DNA from: Candidatus Segatella intestinihominis
GTDB taxonomy: Bacteria > Bacteroidota > Bacteroidia > Bacteroidales > Bacteroidaceae
Length of the DNA: 20,255 nt
Assembly: GCA_900548535.1 (NCBI GenBank)
Contig: URLG01000048.1
Coordinates: 1 to 20,255 of the forward strand
Direction: 5' to 3'
This document shows, piece by piece, positions 1-5,602 of this stretch. A program made the position numbers and the translations under genes. The notes under the pieces are model-generated. The model ran no database searches and was not told where the DNA came from. It saw nothing but the letters and a program-made list of their open reading frames with translations. Positions within the stretch are counted from its first letter, which is position 1. Every line of letters starts with the position of its first letter.

Positions 1-922
1 TGTGGTCAACGGCAAGGTTGGTCTCCTCGAAGATAGGTGCCAACTCAAACTGGTTAGGTGCTACCTCGTTGTGGCGAGTCTTGCAAGGGATGCCAAGCTC
101 AAGAGCCTGAACCTCCAAATCCTTCATGAATGCCTGTACACGCTCAGGGATGGCGCCGAAGTAGTGGTCGTCCATCTGCTGGTTCTTGGCTGAGTCGTGA
201 CCCATCAAGGTGCGACCTGTCAACATCAAGTCTGGACGTGCGGCATACAAACTTTCATCTACCAAGAAGTACTCCTGCTCCCAACCGAGGTTGGAGATAA
301 CCTTCTTTACGTCTGGGTTGAAGTAGTGGCAAACGTCTGTGGCAGCCACGTTTACAGCGTGCAATGCACGGAGCAATGGAGCCTTGTAGTCAAGAGCCTC
401 GCCGGTATATGAGATAAATACTGTAGGAATACAGAGTGTATCGTCGATGATGAACACAGGAGATGTTGGATCCCATGCAGAGTAACCGCGAGCCTCGAAG
501 GTAGAGCGGATACCGCCAGATGGGAAAGAAGATGCGTCAGGCTCCTGCTGAACGAGCAACTTGCCTGAAAATTCCTCTATCATACCACCCTTGCCATCAT
601 GTTCTATGAAGGCATCGTGCTTCTCGGCAGTACCTTCTGTCAGTGGCTGGAACCAGTGAGTGTAGTGTGTTACCCCGTTCTCGTCTGCCCACTGCTTGAT
701 GCCTTTGGCTACGGCGTTGGCTATGTTACGGTCGAGACGTGCTCCGTTGTCGATGACATCTACCAGTTTCTCATAGACATCTGCAGGGAGATACTTGTAC
801 ATCTTCTGGCGGTTGAATACTTTCTTACCAAAGAATTCACTTGGTCGCTCACTTGGAGCAGCCACTTCTACAGGCTTTCTCTTAGAAGCCTCTGCAACAG
901 CTTGAAATCTTAAGTTGCTCAT
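1..922 (-). CDS. glnN: Glutamine synthetase type III, 5' part (runs off the left edge)
   Basis: ATP-dependent ligation of ammonia to glutamate by the large GSIII class, in the cytoplasm. Reading the minus strand from the ATG at 922-920 gives about 307 residues with no stop before the window edge. It begins MSNLRFQAVAEASKRKPVEV and contains the HWFQPLT segment typical of GSIII, then SSFPSGGIRSTFEARGYSAW, an LGWEQEYF segment (acidic residues of the active-site fold) and KTRHNEVAPNQFELAP, all characteristic of this family. GSIII proteins are about 700-730 residues, so less than half is present. It lies 41 bp downstream of dapL on the same strand and may be read through from it; no strong promoter is visible in the gap. 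A former ammonium transporter gene nearby (remnant at 3682-3921) fits a nitrogen-assimilation locus. The family call is secure; only the 3' end is missing. Confidence 0.95.
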   Translation of the reverse strand, partial: MSNLRFQAVAEASKRKPVEVAAPSERPSEFFGKKVFNRQKMYKYLPADVYEKLVDVIDNGARLDRNIANAVAKGIKQWADENGVTHYTHWFQPLTEGTAEKHDAFIEHDGKGGMIEEFSGKLLVQQEPDASSFPSGGIRSTFEARGYSAWDPTSPVFIIDDTLCIPTVFISYTGEALDYKAPLLRALHAVNVAATDVCHYFNPDVKKVISNLGWEQEYFLVDESLYAARPDLMLTGRTLMGHDSAKNQQMDDHYFGAIPERVQAFMKDLEVQALELGIPCKTRHNEVAPNQFELAPIFEETNLAVDH

Positions 923-963
923 ACCTTTATAATGTTTAATTAATAATGTTCAAAAGTTTATTG

Positions 964-2196
964 TTATTTGCCCAGCCACTTGGTAATTCTCTCCATGGCC
1001 TCTAGGCAATCTTCTCTCTCGCCAAAGGCGGTGAGGCGGATGTAGCCTTCGCCCGATGGACCGAAACCTACGCCTGGGGTGCAGACTACGCTGGCTCCAT
1101 AGAGCATCTCTTCGAAGAATTTCCAACTTGGCGTGTTGTTTGGTGTCTTCACCCACAAGTAAGGGGCGTTCTCGCCACCATATACATGCAGACCTAGCTT
1201 CTGGAGCTGCTCTCTCATGATGCGGGCGTTCTCCATATAGTAATGGATGGTAGCCTTCACCTGCTCTTTGCCCTCTGGGGTGTAGATGGCCTCGGCTGCT
1301 CGCTGGCTGATGTAGCTGGTACCATTAAACTTGGTACACTGGCGGCGATCCCAAATCTGGTTGAGTGCCACTTCCTGTCCGTCCAATGTCTTTGCCTTCA
1401 GGTCTTTTGGTACGATGGTGTATCCACAGCGCACGCCGGTGAATCCAGCAGTCTTGGAATAGCTGTGGAATTCTATCGCCACCTTTCTGGCTCCACGTAT
1501 CTCATAGATAGAATGTGGTATCTCTGGGTCTTGGATATATGCCTCGTAAGCAGCGTCGTAGAGGATGATGCTCTCGTTCTTGAGCGCATAGTTCACCCAT
1601 TTTCTGAGTTCCTCTTTGGTAATCACCGTACCCGTTGGGTTGTTTGGATAACAGAGGTAGATCATGTCTACACGGTGGTCTGGTATCTGAGGGGTGAAAT
1701 TGTTGCCCTCCTCGCATGGCATGTAGGTCACGTTGCTCCACTTGCCATTCTCGAAGACACCCGCTCTGCCTATCATCACGTTGCTGTCGATATATACCGG
1801 ATAGATAGGGTCGGTTACGCCGATGTTGTTATCCCATCTCAATATCTCCTGGATGTTGCCCGTATCGCTCTTGGCTCCATCATTCACAAACACCTCGTTA
1901 GGGTCCAGGTGGATGCCACGAGGCAGGAAGTCGTTCTTGATGATGGCCTCACGGAGGAAGTCGTATCCTCTCTCAGGTCCATATCCTCTGAAAGATGCCT
2001 GTACTGCCATCTCATCCACTGCCTTGTGCATTGCCTGTATGACGGCAGGGCAGAGAGGTTGGGTTACGTCGCCGATGCCCAGGCTAATCACTTTCTGCTT
2101 AGGGTGGGCAATCTTGTAGGCGTTTACCTTCTTTGCGATGTCGGCAAACAAGTAATTGTTAGCCAACTTCAGGAAATGTTCATTAACTAATGCCAT
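964..2196 (-). CDS. dapL: LL-diaminopimelate aminotransferase
   Basis: PLP-dependent enzyme (410 aa) converting tetrahydrodipicolinate directly to LL-2,6-diaminopimelate with glutamate as amino donor. This is the short DAP route towards lysine and peptidoglycan. Fold-type I aminotransferase landmarks are present: GYGPERGYDFLREAI near residues 71-86, YPNNPTGT at 183-190, the probable PLP-binding lysine K248 in SYSKTAGFTG, and IRLTAFGERED near the C-terminus for substrate carboxylate binding. Length matches DapL (about 410). The start MALVNEHFLKLANNYLFADI is the usual DapL N-terminus. The gene sits between dapF and glnN on the same strand. The next step of the pathway, epimerisation of the LL form, is encoded by dapF just upstream, so the pair forms a functional unit. 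No frameshift or missing motif was seen. Confidence 0.95.
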   Translation of the reverse strand: MALVNEHFLKLANNYLFADIAKKVNAYKIAHPKQKVISLGIGDVTQPLCPAVIQAMHKAVDEMAVQASFRGYGPERGYDFLREAIIKNDFLPRGIHLDPNEVFVNDGAKSDTGNIQEILRWDNNIGVTDPIYPVYIDSNVMIGRAGVFENGKWSNVTYMPCEEGNNFTPQIPDHRVDMIYLCYPNNPTGTVITKEELRKWVNYALKNESIILYDAAYEAYIQDPEIPHSIYEIRGARKVAIEFHSYSKTAGFTGVRCGYTIVPKDLKAKTLDGQEVALNQIWDRRQCTKFNGTSYISQRAAEAIYTPEGKEQVKATIHYYMENARIMREQLQKLGLHVYGGENAPYLWVKTPNNTPSWKFFEEMLYGASVVCTPGVGFGPSGEGYIRLTAFGEREDCLEAMERITKWLGK

Positions 2197-2240
2197 ATTG
2201 TTGTTCTCCTTTATTAATATATTTAAGTTTGCTCTTATTT

Positions 2241-2294
2241 ACATTGAACTTTGAGATTTGAACATTGAACTTTGAGATTTGAACATTGAACTTT
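2241..2294. repeat. 21-bp tandem repeat (about 2.6 copies) in the dapF-dapL gap
   Basis: Two perfect 21-bp units at 2241-2261 and 2262-2282, each starting acattgaacttt and ending gagatttga, plus a partial third copy at 2283-2294. The array lies just upstream of dapL. It shares an inverted 9-mer (acattgaac/gttcaatgt) with the second small array next to the dapF stop, so the transcript between the two genes could fold back on itself. Function unknown. Confidence 0.9.
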
Positions 2295-2369
2295 ATGATT
2301 ACTGTTGAGATTGAACTTTTTATCTGTCATATTTTCGTAAGACATATCATACAGTTCCAAGTTCAATGT

Positions 2370-2411
2370 TTCAAGTTCAAAGTGCTTCGTTTCAAGTTCA
2401 AAGTGCCTCAA
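2370..2411. repeat. 21-bp tandem duplication overlapping the dapF stop codon
   Basis: Two 21-bp units, 2370-2390 and 2391-2411, share the core ttcaagttcaaagtgc and differ only near their ends. The right-hand copy overlaps the last codons and stop of dapF (stop at 2398-2400), so part of the repeat is coding. Partner of the array at 2241-2294, with which it shares an inverted gttcaatgt motif. Confidence 0.85.
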
Positions 2412-3237
2412 TTTCTCCCTCGAATGCGAAAGCGGCAGGTCCTGTCATGTATACGTGGTCGTCGGCCTCGCTATATTCGATGTGGAGCGTTCCTCCGTCC
2501 ATCACGATGCTGCTCTGGCGAGAAGCTCGCTTGGTCAGGGCGGCGGCTACGGCTGTTGCACAAGCTCCCGTGCCGCATGCCATAGTGATTCCGCTTCCCC
2601 TTTCCCAAACTCGTGTTCTTATTATGTCAGTGTCTGTAACCTGTGCAAATTCGATGTTGCAGCGCTGAGGGAAAGCTTTGTCCCTTTCCAGGATTTTGCC
2701 GTAATGGGCGATGTCGAGGGTGTCGATGTCATCCACGAAGGTTACGAAGTGGGGATTGCCCATGCATACGTAGGTGCCTTCAAACTCTCTGCCATCAGCC
2801 TGTAGGGTGGATGGACCGATAAATTGCTCAGCGTTTTCTAGTCTTGGCTTGAGCATATCGACCGTCACCGATTCCACAACTTTGTTGTCCTGAATATGTA
2901 GTTTCAGTATTTTGATGCCCGATAGTGTCTCCAGTCGGATGGTGTCTTTTCGGGTCAAACCTTTCTCGTACAGATACTTGCCGATGCATCGGCTTGCGTT
3001 TCCGCACATCATCGCTTCTGAGCCATCGGCATTGAAGATGCGCATCGAGTAGTCTGCTCTCCTGCCATCGTGTGGCTTGCCGATGAGAACCAGTCCGTCG
3101 CTTCCGATGCCTGTATGGTAAGCACTCCAAGCGATTGCCGCCTTCTCTGGGTCGGGGATGTCATATAGCTCGGTGTCTACATAGATGTAGTCATTGCCCG
3201 CCCCGTGCATCTTGGTGAAATGAACTGTTTCTTTCAT
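2398..3237 (-). CDS. dapF: Diaminopimelate epimerase
   Basis: PLP-independent epimerase (279 aa) interconverting LL- and meso-diaminopimelate, supplying meso-DAP for peptidoglycan and lysine. Both catalytic cysteines are visible: C78 in MMCGNASRC and C221 in MACGTGACATA. The N-terminal FTKMHGAGNDYIYVD, the GSDGLVLIG stretch and the MGNPHFVTFVDD stretch are also DapF hallmarks. Length is normal for the family (about 270-280). It lies upstream of dapL on the same strand with a ~200-bp gap containing two small 21-bp repeat arrays; the enzymes catalyse consecutive steps. A probable promoter lies about 120 bp upstream (3361-3391). The final codons (EIEAL-stop) fall inside a 21-bp duplication, so the C-terminal residues may have been altered by repeat expansion. 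Intact. Confidence 0.96.
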   Translation of the reverse strand: MKETVHFTKMHGAGNDYIYVDTELYDIPDPEKAAIAWSAYHTGIGSDGLVLIGKPHDGRRADYSMRIFNADGSEAMMCGNASRCIGKYLYEKGLTRKDTIRLETLSGIKILKLHIQDNKVVESVTVDMLKPRLENAEQFIGPSTLQADGREFEGTYVCMGNPHFVTFVDDIDTLDIAHYGKILERDKAFPQRCNIEFAQVTDTDIIRTRVWERGSGITMACGTGACATAVAAALTKRASRQSSIVMDGGTLHIEYSEADDHVYMTGPAAFAFEGEIEAL

Positions 3238-3360
3238 ATTGCGTTGTCCTTTAAGTTTGACTTTTCTCTTCTATCTCTCATGTCTTATCCTTGATGCTTT
3301 GGATTTGACTTTTTGTTAGCCTTTCGAAAGTTTCGATGACTATTTGTTTGATTACGGTTG

Positions 3361-3391
3361 CAAAATTACAACTTTTTGTTTGAATACGCAA
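3361..3391 (-). promoter_or_regulatory. Bacteroidota-type promoter for dapF (and dapL)
   Basis: On the minus strand TAATTTTG (complement of 3361-3368) matches the TAnnTTTG -7 element of the Bacteroidota primary sigma factor. A TTGC (complement of 3388-3391) stands 19 bp upstream in place of the -33 TTTG. This predicts a 5' UTR of roughly 115 nt before the dapF ATG at 3237. Elements seen directly; activity inferred. Confidence 0.65.
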
Positions 3392-3393
3392 GA

Positions 3394-3546
3394 AATATTA
3401 TGCATAAAAAGATGAATATTTTTGCTTGTCTTTCAATTTGTAATGCTGTAATGCTCGATTGCTTACAATTTGTAAGAAGACGAGGATAGCTAATGATAAA
3501 TCTAAAATATCTTGTAAAAAGAAGAAACCAAATGCTCTATAATAGC
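3394..3546. other. Intergenic, AT-rich, no feature recognised
   Basis: Between the divergent promoter-like elements at 3361-3391 (minus) and 3547-3576 (plus) I see no open reading frame with recognisable content, no clear hairpin plus T-run and no repeat. Confidence 0.5.
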
Positions 3547-3576
3547 TTTATATGCTAATAAAATGTATTAATTTTG
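3547..3576 (+). promoter_or_regulatory. Promoter-like element upstream of the amt remnant
   Basis: TAATTTTG at 3569-3576 matches the Bacteroidota -7 consensus. A TTTA at 3547-3550 stands 18 bp upstream as a degenerate -33 box. About 105 bp separate it from the broken amt sequence. It could be the original amt promoter and leader joined to the 3' end of the gene by an internal deletion. Confidence 0.5.
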
Positions 3577-3681
3577 CAGCCGAAAACGAACAATGTGTCA
3601 AGTGAACGATTGCTTTTGCTAGCAAGTCGCATTTTGATACTTCGTTTGTAGGGAACAATCAATAAAAGTATTAACACATTA

Positions 3682-3921
3682 TGCGCCAGGCTCGCATTTA
3701 TCGTGGTGCGCGACAAGAACGTGGAGGGTGCGCTCTATGGCGACTGGCATCAGCTCTGGATCCAGATAGTTGCCACCGTGGTGAGCATCGTGTTTAGTAC
3801 CATCGTCACCTTTATATTATTTAAGGTGGTGGATAAGTTGGTCGGCATCCGTGTAGACAAGCGAGTAGAGGAGGTGGGTCTCGACATCTACGAGCATGGT
3901 GAGAGTGCTTACAGCAACTAA
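3682..3921 (+). pseudogene. 3' remnant of an ammonium transporter gene (amt)
   Basis: The frame ending at the TAA at 3919-3921 encodes about 79 residues resembling the C-terminus of Amt/AmtB transporters: an EGALYGDWHQLWIQ loop, a hydrophobic helix (IVATVVSIVFSTIVTFILFKVV) and the typical tail LVGIRV...EVGLDIYEHGESAYSN. Full Amt proteins have about 11 membrane helices and over 400 residues, so only the last helix and cytoplasmic tail remain. The frame has no ATG; a GTG at 3703 is the only candidate start. The ATG at 3681 is in another frame. Homology appears to stop near 3682, which marks a deletion or recombination breakpoint. Its terminator at 3957-3997 is intact. The neighbouring glnN fits an ancestral nitrogen-assimilation locus. 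The breakpoint was judged by eye. Confidence 0.75.
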
Positions 3922-3956
3922 TTGCGAAATTCGATTATCAGCATAAAATTTAGGTC

Positions 3957-3997
3957 AATGGTGTTTCATTTTGAGGAATGAAACACCATTTTTTTAT
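3957..3997 (+). terminator. Rho-independent terminator after the amt remnant
   Basis: Perfect 13-bp stem, aatggtgtttcat at 3957-3969 with atgaaacaccatt at 3978-3990, an 8-nt loop, then a run of Ts (3989-3995). It stands 36 bp after the amt stop codon and is probably the native amt terminator. Confidence 0.9.
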
Positions 3998-4008
3998 TGA
4001 TAAATCCT

Positions 4009-4048
4009 CAACTTGCACAATGAAAATGCCACAACTTGCACAATGAAA
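4009..4048. repeat. 17-bp direct repeat pair
   Basis: caacttgcacaatgaaa occurs at 4009-4025 and again at 4032-4048 (23-bp spacing), directly after the amt terminator. Function unknown. Confidence 0.85.
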
Positions 4049-4166
4049 CTTTTAAGTTGTTGATATTCAATAATATTATGCCCACTATTTTCCCAAAGAA
4101 TTCCTATATATAATAATGTGTAATCCCCGTTTCTCATAAAATCTTCTGGTTCTTTCCCTTTTGGGA

Positions 4167-4174
4167 TAATTTTG
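4167..4174 (+). promoter_or_regulatory. Isolated TAATTTTG -7 element
   Basis: Matches TAnnTTTG, but no good TTTG stands 18-21 bp upstream and no intact gene follows. It lies just before the GTCGG array and could be the orphaned promoter of a lost gene. Weak. Confidence 0.3.
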
Positions 4175-4228
4175 CGAAAGTAATCAAATTAGCTGCTGGT
4201 CTGTGAACGCAGAAGGTTGATGCTATTT

Positions 4229-4545
4229 TGTCGGTGTAAATGTCGGTGTAAAATGTCGGTACAAATATTGTTTTGGCGGTAATGTGGCGGTAATAGTGGC
4301 GGTAATGCCGATGTAAATGTCGGAGACATGTCGGTAACATGTCGGAAAGAAAAATAATTGAAAACCAATATGTTATCGTTTTATGGGAAGTTGGTTACCG
4401 ACAATAAATGTCGGAGACTTTGTCGGTAACCATGTCGGAGACTTCAAGAACGGAGAAAAGATTTGGCGGTAATGCAAAAAGCGGGTGTCATAAGGCACGA
4501 AGGTAAGGTTCATGTCGGTGTAAATTAGCTCTAATTGTCGGTGTA
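4229..4545. repeat. Iteron-like array of GTCGG/GGCGG motifs
   Basis: I count eleven direct GTCGG motifs (starting at 4230, 4242, 4255, 4319, 4330, 4341, 4410, 4422, 4434, 4514 and 4537), mostly in TGTCGGTGTAAA, TGTCGGTAAC or TGTCGGAGAC contexts. Four TGGCGGTAAT copies start near 4274, 4285, 4297 and 4464. Neighbouring copies are often 11-13 bp apart, about one helical turn. One inverted copy builds a perfect 11-bp inverted repeat, ggttaccgaca at 4393-4403 with tgtcggtaacc at 4421-4431. The array resembles a set of protein-binding sites or iterons. It is similar in style, not in sequence, to the TGCCAC arrays around the primase module at 16849-16903 and 19890-19996. Confidence 0.8.
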
Positions 4546-5006
4546 AAACTTAGATGTTTCTTTGGTGAAATAGTAATCTGCGCCAGCTTCATAGAAAGTT
4601 TTGGCAGAATAACATTCTCCATTGTTTCTCAAGAGATCATATCGAGTCTTTAGACTTACCTTGCTCTTTACTGCCGGCACAATTTCTAAGGTATAGAAGC
4701 CGTCAGCTTTGTTGCCGTTACCCGCTACAATATTGGAGGAGATTGGCCGTTCGACGATAGATTACTTCCTGCGAAAGGATATCAAAATTGGGCTTATTGA
4801 TTCAAGCGTGAAGGAGGCTTCTACTGAAGATTCATTCCTCAACGTGAACCTTATCGTTGAAGATGGATTCCTGTGTGTTGCTACTATGCTCTTTTTCTGC
4901 AAGAAGCGTAGTAGTACCATTAACATCCTCTTGACCATCTTTAACACCTACTTCTCCATCTACATTCATATAGGCTCGACAAGAAACTCCTTGTCTAGGA
5001 TGCTTC
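4531..5006 (-). pseudogene. Degraded remnant of an unknown minus-strand gene
   Basis: Minus-strand translation gives protein-like stretches in two frames, broken by a frameshift near 4830 and an in-frame stop near 4760. The upstream part reads VSCRAYMNVDGEVGVKDGQE (from about 4985) and continues to a stop near 4830. The downstream part reads IVAGNGNKADGFYTLEIVPA, then KTRYDLLRNNGECYSAKTFY and EAGADYYFTKETSKF, with a stop at 4533-4531. The biased, non-repetitive composition suggests a real former gene rather than chance. I do not recognise the family. The plus-strand open frame over the same DNA (4709-5065) looks like a shadow. The last codons overlap the final GTCGG motif of the adjacent array, so the decay and the repeat array may share a history. 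Confidence 0.5.
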
Positions 5007-5173
5007 AAGGGCGCAAGGAAAAGGGAAGATGGGATGTAAAAAATGGCAGACTCAAAACAGAGTGAATTTGGTAGAATCGGTAGACTTTAAATATTTTCTG
5101 ACAAATTGTGTTAAATATTCTTATAATAATACTTGAGAGTCCATTCTTTAAAGGAAATTCCAAATAAATGTTT

Positions 5174-5181
5174 TAATTTTG
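5174..5181 (+). promoter_or_regulatory. Probable -7 promoter element for the BREX leader and operon
   Basis: TAATTTTG in very AT-rich DNA (14 of 60 bases G/C in 5101-5160) matches TAnnTTTG. The -33 box is poor: TTTA at 5147-5150 with a 23-bp spacer. Transcription would start near 5188 and give a leader of about 415 nt before brxP. It is the best -7 match I see upstream of the operon. Confidence 0.5.
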
Positions 5182-5187
5182 TAACGC

Positions 5188-5524
5188 ACTATACTCGCAG
5201 AAAGCCTGAAGGGGTATGATGTGGGTGGGTGCTGTTTTTATAGAAAGAGCGTTTATCTGACGCTTGTCTTTGACTAGTCGTAATCTCGCAAATTACAAAA
5301 TCGTCATTAGGCAAGACAACGATGAATGCTCACGGTAGGTATATTATGCCCTGCCGTGTGTTGTCGCATATGTACCCCGCGTGCGGTGGTGCGTCTGCGG
5401 CTGCTCGCGTATGGGATTAATATATGCCATGCGTGGGCTTTCTGCGTTGTCCGTCTCGACGATTTGGGCAATGCGAGAGCCTCGACTAGTGGGATGGGCA
5501 AAGGCGAATCCCACGCTTTTTTTT
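5188..5524 (+). ncRNA. Candidate structured leader RNA ahead of the BREX operon
   Basis: A GC-rich block (36 of 60 bases G/C in 5341-5400) with no convincing gene, set in AT-rich DNA. Seen directly: hairpin agcgt/acgct (5248-5252 with 5260-5264); hairpin cacggtagg/cctgccgtg (5331-5339 with 5350-5358, one G-U pair); a long-range perfect 8-bp match actagtcg/cgactagt (5273-5280 with 5483-5490) enclosing the domain; tctcg/cgaga (5454-5458 with 5474-5478); and a terminal hairpin gtgggat/atcccac (5489-5495 with 5508-5514) followed by GC and T8. The T-run suggests termination or attenuation before brxP, or an independent RNA of about 340 nt. A 32-codon open frame (ATG 5322, TAA ending 5420; MNAHGRYIMPCRVLSH...) lies inside and could be a leader peptide. 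I cannot assign an RNA family; boundaries are inferred. Confidence 0.55.
5489..5524 (+). terminator. Intrinsic terminator or attenuator in the BREX leader
   Basis: A 7-bp stem, gtgggat at 5489-5495 with atcccac at 5508-5514, is followed by GC and eight Ts, 79 nt before the brxP ATG. The left arm overlaps the last base pairs of the long-range actagtcg/cgactagt helix. Terminator formation and that helix could therefore compete, as in an attenuator. Confidence 0.55.
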
Positions 5525-5569
5525 GTAAAGACATAACCAACAAACTATAACACTTGTCGGAGATTGGGG

Positions 5570-5595
5570 TTCTATCCGTATTTGAAAAGATAGAA
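5570..5595 (+). promoter_or_regulatory. Small hairpin just before the brxP start codon
   Basis: ttctatc (5570-5576) pairs perfectly with gatagaa (5589-5595), closing a 12-nt loop and ending 7 nt before the ATG. In a host that makes little use of Shine-Dalgarno pairing, such a hairpin could affect translation initiation. Functional role inferred. Confidence 0.4.
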
Positions 5596-5602
5596 ACGTA
5601 AA

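Noticed and set aside
1243..2190. Long open frame (315 codons) on the plus strand
   Set aside because: It lies wholly antisense to dapL, which has every family motif; the plus-strand translation shows no recognisable domain.
4134..4340. 68-codon minus-strand frame rich in His/Tyr/Arg
   Set aside because: It is the translation of the GTCGG/GGCGG repeat array; the composition follows from the repeat.
4709..5065. 118-codon plus-strand frame
   Set aside because: The opposite strand gives more protein-like sequence in two frames, so this looks like a shadow of a decayed minus-strand gene.
5188..5524. tmRNA, RNase P RNA or another housekeeping RNA
   Set aside because: I could not find the conserved end sequences or core motifs of these RNAs; it is kept as an unassigned structured leader.
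5326..5550. 74-codon plus-strand frame in the BREX leader
   Set aside because: It runs through the structured stems and the T8 run, has Cys/Arg-rich composition expected from GC-rich structured DNA, and shows no family features. The 32-codon frame at 5322-5420 is kept only as a possible leader peptide.
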